From an uncultured Clostridia bacterium (GTDB lineage: Bacteria; Bacillota; Clostridia; Christensenellales; Aristaeellaceae): 57,250 nt of DNA. A model generated the notes under the pieces. The model saw only the letters and a program-made list of their open reading frames with translations, was not told the DNA's origin and searched no databases. The position numbers were made by a program, and so were the translations under genes. The first letter of the stretch is position 1, and every line of letters starts with the position of its first letter. The stretch covers positions 1 to 57,250 of the forward strand of contig CAKTUS010000007.1 of assembly GCA_934621485.1 (NCBI GenBank), written 5' to 3'. Shown piece after piece: positions 35,584 through 44,492 of this stretch.

Positions 35584-36690
35584 ATGCGCATTAACGTAAC
35601 CCGCAGTTCTCTGCCGGGCTTTGACGAATATGTGGAAGAAATTCGCAGCCTGTGGGATAATCACTGGCTTACCAATAACGGTGAAAAGGAAGTGGCGCTT
35701 CAGCAGGCGCTGGAGGCCAGGCTGGAAATACCGAACGTGCGGCTGTTTGTGAACGGGCACCTGGCGCTGGAGGCGCTGCTGGCGGCCATGAACCTGCATG
35801 GTCAGGTGATTACCACGCCCTTTACCTTTGCCTCCACCACCCATGCCATTGTGCGCAAGGGGCTCACTCCGGTGTTTTGCGACATTCGGGAGGAGGACTG
35901 CACCCTGAATCCCGACCTGCTGGAAAGCCTGATTACCGAGGACACCTGCGCCATTTTGCCCGTGCACGTGTACGGCCGCCTGTGCGATGTGGACGGTATT
36001 GAGCGCGTTGCGCAAAAATACGGTCTGCCGGTGATTTACGATGCGGCTCATGCCTTCGGCGTTATCAAAAACGGTCGAACCGCCGCCAGCTTTGGCCTGG
36101 CGTCCATGTTCAGCTTTCATGCCACCAAGGTGTTTCACACCATTGAGGGGGGCGCAGTGGCTACGGCCAGCGACGAACTGGCGGCGCGGCTGGCGCTGGA
36201 ACGCAACTATGGCATTACCGGGCCGGAGGACGTGGTGTCCGTGGGGGGCAATGCCAAAATGAACGAGTTTCAGGCCGCGATGGGCCTGTGCAACCTGCGC
36301 CATCTGGGGCAGGATATTGCCTGCCGCAGAGAGGTCCACGGCTGGTATTTGGACGGTCTGGACGGCGTGAAGGGTCTGCGCCTGCCAAAGCCTCAACCGG
36401 GCGTGCAAAGCAACTATGCGTATTTCCCCGTGCTGTTTGACGGCGGAAGGGCGAGCCGGGACGCGGTGTGCGCCGCTCTGGCCCGGGAAAGCGTATACGC
36501 CCGCAAGTATTTCTACCCGCTGATTACGGACTTCGCCTGCTATCAGGGCCGCCCGGGCTTTGATTCCGGGCTGACCCCTGTGGCCCGGCAAACGTCCGAC
36601 AGCGTAGCCACCCTGCCTCTGTACCCCGAGCTGGAAAAACAGGATGTACAGCTGATTTGCCGGGTGATTCGGGAGGCGCTTCATGGCTGA
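35584..36690 (+). CDS. DegT/DnrJ/EryC1/StrS-family aminotransferase
   Basis: A 368-residue PLP-dependent sugar aminotransferase, normally acting on nucleotide-linked keto-sugars. The PLP lysine is Lys182 in SFHATKVFHTIEGG, with the phosphate-site FVNGHLALEALLAA early and DAAHAFGV as the Asp that holds the pyridine nitrogen. The ATG at 35584 follows AAGGATTGTCAGCTTC. It overlaps the flippase gene by 8 bp. The exact sugar is unknown. Confidence 0.88.
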   Translation: MRINVTRSSLPGFDEYVEEIRSLWDNHWLTNNGEKEVALQQALEARLEIPNVRLFVNGHLALEALLAAMNLHGQVITTPFTFASTTHAIVRKGLTPVFCDIREEDCTLNPDLLESLITEDTCAILPVHVYGRLCDVDGIERVAQKYGLPVIYDAAHAFGVIKNGRTAASFGLASMFSFHATKVFHTIEGGAVATASDELAARLALERNYGITGPEDVVSVGGNAKMNEFQAAMGLCNLRHLGQDIACRREVHGWYLDGLDGVKGLRLPKPQPGVQSNYAYFPVLFDGGRASRDAVCAALARESVYARKYFYPLITDFACYQGRPGFDSGLTPVARQTSDSVATLPLYPELEKQDVQLICRVIREALHG

Positions 36691-38152
36691 GCAGCGCGGC
36701 CGGAAGGCCGCGTCCTCCTTTTTGTTCAAGCTGGTGGAAAGCCTGGGAGCGCAGGGAATTTCCTTTGTGGTCAGCGTGGTGCTGGCCCGGCTGCTCAGCC
36801 CGGACGATTATGGCGTTTTGGGCATGCTGACGGTGTTCATCGCCGTGAGTCAGGTGTTTGTACAAAGCGGGCTCAATACCGCCCTCATTCAGAAAAAAGA
36901 TGTGGATGAAACCGACCTGAGCTCGGTGTTCCATGTCAGCTTGGGCATTGCGGCTTGCCTGTATGCGCTGCTGTTTTGCCTGTCTCCGGCCATTGCGGCG
37001 TATTTTGCGATGCCTGCGCTTGAAAAGGCCCTGCGGGTGCTGGCATTGGTGCTGCTGCCGGGCGCGCTGGTATCGGTGCAAAACGCCGTGGTGGCCCGGT
37101 GCATGGCCTTTCGCCGGCTGATGCTGTGCAGCCTGGCGGCCACGGCCTTTTCCGGCGCGGTGGGCGTAACCATGGCGCTGATGGGCTTTGGGTATTGGGC
37201 GCTGGTGGGGCAGCAGCTGGCTAACCAGTTTGGCCTGGCTGCGGCGCTGCTGCTGGCGGTGCCCTGGCGGCCCAAGCTGCGTTTTTCCTTTACCCGGGTA
37301 AAGGGACTGGTTCGCTTTGGCTGGAAGCTGCTGCTTTCCAGCCTGCTGGACACGGGTTATCAAAACCTGCGCACCGCCGTAATTGGAAAACAGTTCAGCG
37401 ATGATGTGCTGGGCTTCTACAACCGGGGCAAGCAGTTTCCGGAGCTGGTGATGAACGCGGTGAACGGCTCCATCCAAAGCGTGATGCTGCCGGTGCTGGC
37501 CGAGGCCCAGGACGATGTGCCGCGCATGAAGCAAATGATGCGCCGCTCGGTGATGGTTTCCAGCTTTCTGGTACTGCCGCTGATGGCGGGGCTTGCGGCG
37601 GTGGCCAGGCCGCTGGTGAGCCTGCTGCTGACGGATAAGTGGCTGCCCTGCGTGCCGTTTTTGCAGATTTGCTGCATCGACTTTGCCTTTTACCCCATTC
37701 ACACGGCCAATTTGCAGGCCATTAACGCCATGGGCCGCAGCGATGTGTTTTTGAAGCTGGAGCTGATCAAAAAAAGCTATGGCTTGGTGATTCTGGCGGT
37801 GACGGCGCTGTGCTTTCACAGTGCAATGGCCATTGCCTGGGGCGCGGTGGTCAGCACGCTGCTGTCCGCCGTGGTTAATGCCGCGCCAAACCGGCGCATG
37901 CTGGGCTACGGCTATCTGGAGCAGATGCGCGATCTCCTGTTGCCCCTGGCCCTGGCGGCGGTCATGTTTTTGTGCGTATCCGCCGTGGGGCTGCTGCCCT
38001 TGAAGGCGGCTGTCTTGCTGCCGGTGCAGGTGCTGTGCGGCGTGCTTGTGTATGGCGGCCTGGCGGCGGCTCTGCGCCTGGAAGCGCTGACCTATCTGCT
38101 GGAAATGCTCAAAACCCTGTGTATTCGCCGCCGCGGCGTCCAGGGCTGCTGA
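36683..38152 (+). CDS. Wzx-type polysaccharide flippase (MOP superfamily)
   Basis: A 489-residue membrane protein with about 12-14 helices. The N-terminal region (SFLFKLVESLGAQGISFVVS and LLSPDDYGVLGML) is typical of WzxC-like lipid-linked oligosaccharide flippases, and GFYNRGKQFPELV is the conserved central loop. It overlaps the aminotransferase gene and precedes the ATP-grasp gene by 18 bp, so all three are probably one operon for a surface glycan. Confidence 0.9.
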   Translation: MAEQRGRKAASSFLFKLVESLGAQGISFVVSVVLARLLSPDDYGVLGMLTVFIAVSQVFVQSGLNTALIQKKDVDETDLSSVFHVSLGIAACLYALLFCLSPAIAAYFAMPALEKALRVLALVLLPGALVSVQNAVVARCMAFRRLMLCSLAATAFSGAVGVTMALMGFGYWALVGQQLANQFGLAAALLLAVPWRPKLRFSFTRVKGLVRFGWKLLLSSLLDTGYQNLRTAVIGKQFSDDVLGFYNRGKQFPELVMNAVNGSIQSVMLPVLAEAQDDVPRMKQMMRRSVMVSSFLVLPLMAGLAAVARPLVSLLLTDKWLPCVPFLQICCIDFAFYPIHTANLQAINAMGRSDVFLKLELIKKSYGLVILAVTALCFHSAMAIAWGAVVSTLLSAVVNAAPNRRMLGYGYLEQMRDLLLPLALAAVMFLCVSAVGLLPLKAAVLLPVQVLCGVLVYGGLAAALRLEALTYLLEMLKTLCIRRRGVQGC

Positions 38153-38170
38153 AGAAGGAGGTTCTTTTCC

Positions 38171-39118
38171 ATGAGCGTGGTGCTGCTGACGGCCGTGGGC
38201 TCCGCCTCGGCTTTGTGCGCGATTGACTCTTTGCACCAGGCGGGCCATCGGGTGGTGGGCTGCAATCTCTATCCACAAAGCTGGAATGTGGAATCCACGC
38301 TGGTGGACGCCTTTTTTCAGGCGCTGCCCGCTACCGACGCTCCAGCGTACCTGAACCAGCTGGTGGAGGCCGTGCAGCGGGAGCATGCGGCGTTTTTGAT
38401 TCCCCTGACGGACGTGGAGGTGGACGTGCTGTGCAGCCAGAAGGCGCGCTTTGCCGCGCTGGGCTGCACCGTTTGCACCCCGGATGAACCGGAAACCCGC
38501 TTATACCGCAATAAACGGGACATGACGCAGGCCCTGACGGCGGCAGGCGTGTGCCGCACCATTCCCACGGTATCGCCCTATGGGCTGAAGCCGGTGGAAA
38601 GCGATTTTCCCATGATGCTCAAGCCTCAAAGCGGGCGGTCCAGCCAGGGGCTGCAAGTGGTGTACAACGAAGCCGGCTTTCGGGCCGCCCTGGCCCTGCG
38701 GGAGGACTACATTGCCCAGCCTTATTTGCCCGGCGACGTGTTCACCGTGGATGTGGCCCGCGACCTGTATGGAAACGTGCAAACCCTGGTTCGGCAGGAG
38801 CTTTTGCGCACGGTAAACGGCCTGGGAACCACGGTGCGCATCCTGCCGGAGCATCCGCTGGGGGAGACGGCTGCGGCCATTGCCAACCTGACCGGGTTGG
38901 TGGGCGTGGTGAATATGGAGTTTATCCGTCACGGAGAAGAAAGTTATTTTCTGGAGGTCAATCCCCGCTTTTCTGGCGGCATCGCTTTCAGCCGGGCCGC
39001 TGGAGTGAACTTTGTCGCGCTGGAACTTTTGTGCCATCAGGGACGGTCCATCGGTTCCCGGGGGGCTGTTACGGAAATGGTGCTGACCCGGCGTATGGAG
39101 GTACTGCGTACAGAATAA
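38171..39118 (+). CDS. ATP-grasp domain ligase (CarB-like)
   Basis: A 315-residue ATP-grasp enzyme. An N-terminal Rossmann-like part (VVLLTAVGSASALCAIDSL) precedes the ATP-grasp fold with PMMLKPQSGRSSQGL and the metal-binding NMEFIRHGEESYFLEVNPRF. Standalone CarB-like ATP-grasps in glycan loci form amide or peptide bonds, possibly adding an amino acid to an amino sugar. GAAGAAGGAGG precedes the ATG. The substrate is not evident. Confidence 0.85.
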   Translation: MSVVLLTAVGSASALCAIDSLHQAGHRVVGCNLYPQSWNVESTLVDAFFQALPATDAPAYLNQLVEAVQREHAAFLIPLTDVEVDVLCSQKARFAALGCTVCTPDEPETRLYRNKRDMTQALTAAGVCRTIPTVSPYGLKPVESDFPMMLKPQSGRSSQGLQVVYNEAGFRAALALREDYIAQPYLPGDVFTVDVARDLYGNVQTLVRQELLRTVNGLGTTVRILPEHPLGETAAAIANLTGLVGVVNMEFIRHGEESYFLEVNPRFSGGIAFSRAAGVNFVALELLCHQGRSIGSRGAVTEMVLTRRMEVLRTE

Positions 39119-39143
39119 AACCAGTCTCTTTGGACAAAAACGT

Positions 39144-39171
39144 TTGTTTTTTCACAAACTTGTGCTATGAT
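39144..39171 (+). promoter_or_regulatory. Predicted promoter of the FabG-like gene
   Basis: TTGTTT (39144-39149), 16-bp spacer, TATGAT (39166-39171). A GCGCGCC/GGCGCGC hairpin (39179-39200) lies in the leader. Confidence 0.55.
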
Positions 39172-39234
39172 ATTTGATGCGCGCCAAAGGCACGGCGCGC
39201 ATCATTTTGCATGACGCAGAGGAGGATCTTCTTT

Positions 39235-39975
39235 ATGCTGCAAGGAAAAACCGCAATTGTAACCGGCGGTACCCGGGGCATTGGTTTGGCCATTGTTCGC
39301 ACTTTTTTGAAGAACGGGGCGAAGGTGGCGCTGTTTGGCAGCCGTCCCGAAACGGTGGACAAGGCGCTGGCTGAGCTGAAAGCGGAAAACGCCGCTTGGC
39401 CGGTGATGGGCCTGAGCCCCAACCTGACCAAATATGACGAAGTGAAGGCCGCTGTAGACCAGGTGGCGGCGGCTTACGGTCAGCTGGACATTTTGGTAAA
39501 CAACGCGGGCATCTCCGCCCGTGAGCCCCTGAGCGAATATACCCCCGAAGCCTTCCAGAAGATTATGTCCCTGAACGTGACGGCTGTGTTCAACGGCTGC
39601 AAGGCGGCCGAAAGCGTAATGAAGGGCCGCGGCGGCAGCATCATCAACACCAGCTCCATGGTCAGCCTGTACGGCCAGCCCAGCGGCGTGGGCTATCCCA
39701 CCAGCAAGTTTGCCGTGAATGGAATGACCCGCAGCCTGGCGCGAGAACTGGGCCGCGAAGGAATCCGCGTAAACGCGGTGGCCCCCGGCGTAACCCGCAC
39801 CGACATGGTGGCAGCTCTGCCGCCGGAAATGGTGCAGCGCATTTCTGCTCCCATTCCTCTGGGCCGCATCGGCGAGCCTGAAGAAGTGGCCAATGTGTTC
39901 CTGTTCCTGGCCAGCGACCTGGCCAGCTATGTGACCGGCGCGGTGATTTCCGTGGACGGCGCAGCGCAAACCTGA
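39235..39975 (+). CDS. SDR-family oxidoreductase (FabG-like)
   Basis: A 246-residue short-chain dehydrogenase. TGGTRGIG (10-17) binds NADP(H), NNAG follows, and the catalytic Ser-Tyr-Lys are in SSMVSLYGQPSGVGYPTSK. The C-terminal YVTGAVISVDGA is typical of 3-oxoacyl-ACP reductase. It could be a second FabG or an oxidoreductase of another pathway, since no other fatty-acid gene is near. AGAGGAGG precedes the ATG. Confidence 0.88.
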   Translation: MLQGKTAIVTGGTRGIGLAIVRTFLKNGAKVALFGSRPETVDKALAELKAENAAWPVMGLSPNLTKYDEVKAAVDQVAAAYGQLDILVNNAGISAREPLSEYTPEAFQKIMSLNVTAVFNGCKAAESVMKGRGGSIINTSSMVSLYGQPSGVGYPTSKFAVNGMTRSLARELGREGIRVNAVAPGVTRTDMVAALPPEMVQRISAPIPLGRIGEPEEVANVFLFLASDLASYVTGAVISVDGAAQT

Positions 39976-40095
39976 TGACGCCAGGGGACATCGCTACGCC
40001 GGTTCGCGGGAAAAACACTGAGAAGGCTTAGGGGCGAAGCCGCTCACCCCGGCATGAAGCGTTGGCTCCCGCTCGTCCGCTCTTTGGAAGGACTG

Positions 40096-40140
40096 ACGCG
40101 CTCGACTTTTCTGCTGAAGGTCGGGCGCGTTTGTTTTGTT
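40096..40140 (+). terminator. Terminator after the FabG-like gene
   Basis: ACGCGCTCGAC (40096-40106) pairs with GTCGGGCGCGT (40120-40130), then TTGTTTTGTT. Confidence 0.78.
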
Positions 40141-40267
40141 AGCTTTAGCGGAAAGAAACCACCAGCAGAGCCGGTGAGAAAGGAAAAGCTTTAGATACAA
40201 GAAACATCCTTTGCTATAAGGAGTTAAGGTCTGGCAGCCGAAACAAGAGTAAGGAGGTTTGACAAAG

Positions 40268-40314
40268 CAGGCCGTCCCAAAAGCTCGCCGTCAGGCGAGC
40301 TTTTGGACGGCCTG
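40268..40314. terminator. Long inverted repeat, probable bidirectional terminator
   Basis: Arms of about 21 bp (CAGGCCGTCC plus AAAAGCTCGCC against GGCGAGCTTTT plus GGACGGCCTG) with one bulge and a 4-nt loop, between convergent genes. The inner part recurs at 52215-52250. Confidence 0.75.
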
Positions 40315-40345
40315 ACCACCAGCTTTACTGGCGGTTTTGATTTCT

Positions 40346-41434
40346 TTAGAGCCTGCTCAGGGAACCGGTTTCGTAATCCCGGTCGCCGGTTACATCACGA
40401 ATGATTTTGATTTCGGCGGGAAAGCTGACTTCGGCGTTTCCGTCGCTCAGCTCAATTTCCGCAATGGCCTGCTTTTCCCAGAAGGGGTACACGTCGATTT
40501 CAAAGGACTGGTTTTTGTAGGTCAGGCAGAAGCGGGTTTTGCGAATTTGGCGGCGGCTGGTGTCCGCCTCCATCAGCAGGGAAAGATACTCGTTGCTGGT
40601 CAGCCGGCGTTCCACCTTGATGGTTTGCCGGCCCGGGGTCTTGCGGCTGATGGTTTTGTCATACACGTAATGGCCCTTGCTGCCGCTCTGGCGCAGGCGA
40701 ATTTCCTCGCCTGCCTCGCTGACCAGATAGGTTTGAATGATTTCCACCCGGCGGCAGGTGGGATTAGCCTCCAGCCAGGCAATATCCGGGTACTCGATCA
40801 GGTAGCGGCGGCGGGTTTCCACCGGGCCCTTTTCGCCCAGAACCGAGCCGATTTCCGTCAGCAGCGCCTTCATTTTATCCTCAAAGTCATAGGCGTTGTC
40901 GATCACCCGCAGGTGGGGATGACCGGTCCAGGCGGCCAGCAGCTTGTCGTCCATGGCCACGGCCTGTTCCGGGGTTTCATAGCGGGCGGCGTTGTTGGCC
41001 ATGGTATAAAACTGCTCCGCGCCCTTGGCGGCGGTCACCAGATGAAACACGGCGTCATAGCTGTTTCGCAGCTCCAGCTCGTTGGCTCCCACATGAGCAA
41101 GCACCTGGGCAAACTCCTCCTGGGTCATATAGGCGCAGTTATCCAGCGCTCCCCGGTCGCAAACAATCAGGATTTTGTCGCCGGGCATGGTTTGGGCCGC
41201 CTGCAAAAACAGGCGCTCTTTTTCGATTTGCAGCTTCATTTGGCACTTCTGGTAATCCAGATTGGTGCCGCAGGTCCAGGGCGCCACGCCGCCGGTGATA
41301 AACTCCGTGGCGGTTTCCGGCACAAACAACACCGTATACCCCCGTTGGGTAAAGGCGTTTTGAATCCAGCTCATGGCGGTGGATTTGCCTGCGCAGGGGC
41401 CGCCGGTAATCACAATTTTGAAAATTCGTTTCAT
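40346..41434 (-). CDS. AAA ATPase-CYTH fusion protein (TTD14-like)
   Basis: A 362-residue protein with two domains. The N-terminal AAA_28/NadR-like kinase fold has Walker A GGPCAGKST (11-19) and ILIVCDRGALD. From about residue 215 a CYTH/triphosphate-tunnel domain follows, with alternating charged strands (RRYLIEYPDI, KVERRLTSNEY, QSFEIDVYPF, AIAEIELSD). The same pairing occurs in the TTD14 family, which binds GTP and phospholipid in animals; the bacterial role is unknown. It probably handles a nucleotide or polyphosphate substrate. The start at 41434 follows GGAGACGTTCCTGCCA. Confidence 0.82.
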   Translation of the reverse strand: MKRIFKIVITGGPCAGKSTAMSWIQNAFTQRGYTVLFVPETATEFITGGVAPWTCGTNLDYQKCQMKLQIEKERLFLQAAQTMPGDKILIVCDRGALDNCAYMTQEEFAQVLAHVGANELELRNSYDAVFHLVTAAKGAEQFYTMANNAARYETPEQAVAMDDKLLAAWTGHPHLRVIDNAYDFEDKMKALLTEIGSVLGEKGPVETRRRYLIEYPDIAWLEANPTCRRVEIIQTYLVSEAGEEIRLRQSGSKGHYVYDKTISRKTPGRQTIKVERRLTSNEYLSLLMEADTSRRQIRKTRFCLTYKNQSFEIDVYPFWEKQAIAEIELSDGNAEVSFPAEIKIIRDVTGDRDYETGSLSRL

Positions 41435-41554
41435 TGGCAGGAACGTCTCCTTCCCAGAATCTGCCGTGGACCGTAAATAACAGTATACCGCGGGCAGGGC
41501 CATTTGCGCAATAGGTTCCTGGTGAAAAATGCCGGAAAAGAACCGCTTTTGCCA

Positions 41555-43879
41555 TCAGGGACGAATCAAATGCAGCAGCCCCTGGCTTTGCGAAAGCCAG
41601 TCCTGCACCTGAGCGCTGTCGTAGCCGCTCAGGCTGCCCTTGGGAATGGACAGGTACAGCGTGCCGTCCTCATGGAAGGCATATTGCAGCCCGCCGTCGA
41701 TGGCGCTGTAGCTTTGCGCCCGCTTCCAGCGTGCGCCGTCCACCGTCAGGGCCAGCGCCAGGCTTTGGTCGTAGCTGCTTTGAGAGCGGTATACTTCATA
41801 GGCTTTGTTCCACTGGCTTTCAATCTGGTAAAAGCCGTTTTGGCTGAGGGCTACGGCTTCGGTTTTCAGAGGGCGGGAAGCCTGCAGCAGCTGGCGTACG
41901 CTGTCGTAATACAGCGTGTTGCTTTCGTTCAGCAGGCTGCCGGACGGGCTGAAAAGCTGGCACTTCAGCGCCAGCGCTCCCGCGTCCAGCGGTACGGCGC
42001 TGTCGTCCAGCGCCCGGCCGTTTTGAGTTAAAACGTACTTCTGGGGCCAGCCCTTCGTGATGGGCCGCAGATACACCGCGTCGGCAATTTGCACGGCTTC
42101 AAAGCCTTCCATTCGCATGCTGCCCCCAATTTGAATCTGCTGGTTTTCCGGGCTGATACCGGCCAGCTGATAGACGTATTGTTTGCCAAACAGCGCATCG
42201 TAGCTGAGCAGGTCGTACAGCCGGCCGCCCCGCCCCTGGGAGGTCAGGCTTTGGCCCTGGCCCTCCTGGCGCAACCGGTCCACATAGGTCAGGAAGGGGT
42301 CGTCGTTCACCCCGGCGGCGGACAGGGCGCAGGCCCCCAGCTCGTTGGCGTACATATCCAGGATTTGGGGCGTATTGCCCCGGTTGCTCCAAAGAAAATA
42401 GGGCGTTAGATGGCCTTGATCGCCGGTGGTGGCGATGCCCAATTCCTGATAGACGTCCGCCCCGAAGGGGGGAATGTGGTCGCCAAACCAGACCAGCACC
42501 GTAGGCTCGTCGCTGCTTTCCAGCGCGGCGATCAAATCCCGCAGGGCCGCGTCGGTCTGCTGCATCAGGTAGCAGTAGTTGCTTAGCACCAGCCGAGTGT
42601 GGTCGCTGAAGTCGCCCAGGAAGGGCTCGTCCGCGCCGTACAGCTGGCGGCAGTCGTTGTAGTCGTAACCGCCATGGTTCTGCATGGTCATCACAAACAC
42701 AAAGTCCGGGCCGTCGGTTTGCGCCATACGTTCCAGGGCCGCGTTGTAGTGGTCCCGGTCGCTGATATAGGTGCTGATGTGGGTAAAGGGCAGGTTGGTG
42801 GTATCGGTGGTGTAAAAATCATCAAAGCCCAGCATGCGCAGGTTGCGGTAGCGGTTGTAATACACCCCCTGAAACCAGTGAATGGCAGAGGCCGTGTAGC
42901 CCTGCTTTTTCAAAACAGAGGCCAGGCTGTTCAGCGGAGGCAGCCCCATGGAGTAGGAGTTGCAGCTGTACTGGCTGCGCAGGCCGGTGAGCACCTCAAA
43001 CTCGGTTTCGCTGGTGCCGCCGCCCTGCTTGGGCACATAGATGCGCCCGCTCTGGCAGCCTTGCACCAGCTGATTGTAAAAGGGCGTCAGTTCCCGGGTC
43101 AGGCTTACATACTGAGACAGCCACGCTTCGTCCGACCAGCTTTCGGACAGCACCACAATGATATTGGGCTTTTCCTGCGCGGCTTCTGGCGTTTGCTGCT
43201 GCAACTTTGCATAAGAGGCGCGCACTTCCTCGGGGTCGTCGTCCACGCGCAGACGGGCCAGACGATAGTTTTCCGCAGCAAAGGCGGCGTACAGCGTTCC
43301 TTCGCCCCTGGCATGCTCCATCATGTCCGACCGCTTGTCGCCGCCGCCCCGGGCAAAGGTACACTGGCCGGGAAGAAGCAGCACAAGGGCCAGCCCCAGC
43401 GCTGCGGCGGGCAGGTTGCGGCTTCGGCGGGCGTTTCGCATCAGCCACAGCCACAGGGCAATCAGCACGGCCGTAGCCGCCGCGATGAGCCAAAGCTCCG
43501 TTAAATTGATGCCAAAATCCAACGTGTCCACCGTGGTTACCGCATCGCCCAGCTGCCAGACGTCCGTCAGCAGCAGCGGCTCCATGCGGAACAGCATTTT
43601 GTAGCGGTTGGCCACGCCCAGCAGAGCCGTCAGGCCGCACAGGCCGATCAGCAGCCCGCCCCGCAGCCGCCAGCCTCGCAGAGCGCAGCCAAGCAGGCAC
43701 AGGCCCAGGAAAAAGGCGGCGTTCATCAAGAACAGCCAGGGTTCTCGGCACATCCAGCTCAAGGTATCGCTCAGACTGCCCCGGGTGGCGGTTTCCAGCG
43801 CCAGCACCGGCAGCACAGTTCCCAAAACAGCAAACAGCCATTCCGTCCAGGACGGTTTTTTCAGCGTGATTCGTTTCAC
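41555..43879 (-). CDS. LtaS-like membrane sulfatase-fold transferase
   Basis: A 774-residue protein of the lipoteichoic-acid synthase/phosphoglycerol transferase family. Five N-terminal transmembrane helices (about residues 14-170) precede an extracellular alkaline-phosphatase-fold domain. Glu246 in VLSESWSD and the nucleophile Thr289 in GGGTSETEFEVLTG, with WFGDHIPPF later, form the metal site. About 200 residues after the catalytic domain form an extra beta-rich C-terminal region. It probably adds glycerol- or ethanolamine-phosphate to a surface polymer. GtrA follows upstream at 10 bp on the same strand. Confidence 0.9.
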   Translation of the reverse strand: MKRITLKKPSWTEWLFAVLGTVLPVLALETATRGSLSDTLSWMCREPWLFLMNAAFFLGLCLLGCALRGWRLRGGLLIGLCGLTALLGVANRYKMLFRMEPLLLTDVWQLGDAVTTVDTLDFGINLTELWLIAAATAVLIALWLWLMRNARRSRNLPAAALGLALVLLLPGQCTFARGGGDKRSDMMEHARGEGTLYAAFAAENYRLARLRVDDDPEEVRASYAKLQQQTPEAAQEKPNIIVVLSESWSDEAWLSQYVSLTRELTPFYNQLVQGCQSGRIYVPKQGGGTSETEFEVLTGLRSQYSCNSYSMGLPPLNSLASVLKKQGYTASAIHWFQGVYYNRYRNLRMLGFDDFYTTDTTNLPFTHISTYISDRDHYNAALERMAQTDGPDFVFVMTMQNHGGYDYNDCRQLYGADEPFLGDFSDHTRLVLSNYCYLMQQTDAALRDLIAALESSDEPTVLVWFGDHIPPFGADVYQELGIATTGDQGHLTPYFLWSNRGNTPQILDMYANELGACALSAAGVNDDPFLTYVDRLRQEGQGQSLTSQGRGGRLYDLLSYDALFGKQYVYQLAGISPENQQIQIGGSMRMEGFEAVQIADAVYLRPITKGWPQKYVLTQNGRALDDSAVPLDAGALALKCQLFSPSGSLLNESNTLYYDSVRQLLQASRPLKTEAVALSQNGFYQIESQWNKAYEVYRSQSSYDQSLALALTVDGARWKRAQSYSAIDGGLQYAFHEDGTLYLSIPKGSLSGYDSAQVQDWLSQSQGLLHLIRP

Positions 43880-43889
43880 CCTGCGTGCC

Positions 43890-44339
43890 TCATTTCTTCT
43901 TTCGGAAGGTCCAGTATTTGTTCACCAGAAAATTCACCGGTACGGTGATGCAAAGGTTCAAAAAAGGAGCCAGGGTTTCGCCTGTGTGAACCGCCTCCAC
44001 CCAGAAAACCAGCAGGGCCGAGTCCAGCACAAAGGTACCGCCGTAGGCGGCCAGCGATTTCAGGTAGCCCCGCGCATGCTCCGAGAAGGACTTCTTTTTC
44101 CCCTGGCCAAACACCACCCGGTTGTTCCAGTAGTAGGCGTTGAGCACGCTGACCACCAGCCCGCAGGCATTGGCCAGCAGATAGGGCCAGTGAAACGCAT
44201 GCACGCACAGCTGGTACACGCCGATGGAGATGAGCGTGTTGCTCACGCCCACCACGCCGAATTTCACAAACTGCCACAGCCGCGCCGCCCAGGGCTTTTC
44301 CATCAGGCGGCGAAAGGCTTGCCGAAACGAATGAAGCAT
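43890..44339 (-). CDS. GtrA family membrane protein
   Basis: A 149-residue protein with four transmembrane helices and the family signature FVKFGVVGVSNTLISIGVYQ near the start and NFLVNKYWTFRKK at the end. GtrA-like proteins help move lipid-linked sugars across the membrane, together with GtrB-type enzymes such as those at 29687 and 47027. GGAGG lies 9 bp before the ATG at 44339. It is the first gene of a two-gene minus-strand unit with the LtaS-like enzyme. Confidence 0.92.
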   Translation of the reverse strand: MLHSFRQAFRRLMEKPWAARLWQFVKFGVVGVSNTLISIGVYQLCVHAFHWPYLLANACGLVVSVLNAYYWNNRVVFGQGKKKSFSEHARGYLKSLAAYGGTFVLDSALLVFWVEAVHTGETLAPFLNLCITVPVNFLVNKYWTFRKKK

Positions 44340-44407
44340 GCAAAAAAGCCTCCTGCCAAAAAGTGCCCTTAGATTGTACCCGAAACCGGCCTGGGGCGCA
44401 AGCCGCA

Positions 44408-44435
44408 TTGACATTTCTCTGCCAAACAGTATAAT
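44408..44435 (+). promoter_or_regulatory. Predicted promoter of the amino-sugar operon
   Basis: TTGACA (44408-44413), 16-bp spacer, TATAAT (44430-44435), near consensus, 57 bp before the start of the aminotransferase gene. Confidence 0.78.
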
Positions 44436-44492
44436 AAACAGGAGGAAAGCCGCGCTATTTTCCATTTGCGGCTGGGAATAGAGGAGTTTGCC

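Larger units (their letters stand above)
39976..40345. other. Intergenic region with repeats between convergent genes
   Basis: No gene seen. It holds GGCTTAGGGGCGAAGCCGCT near 40025 (a member of the AGGGGC-GCCCCT repeat family) and two hairpin terminators. Confidence 0.65.
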
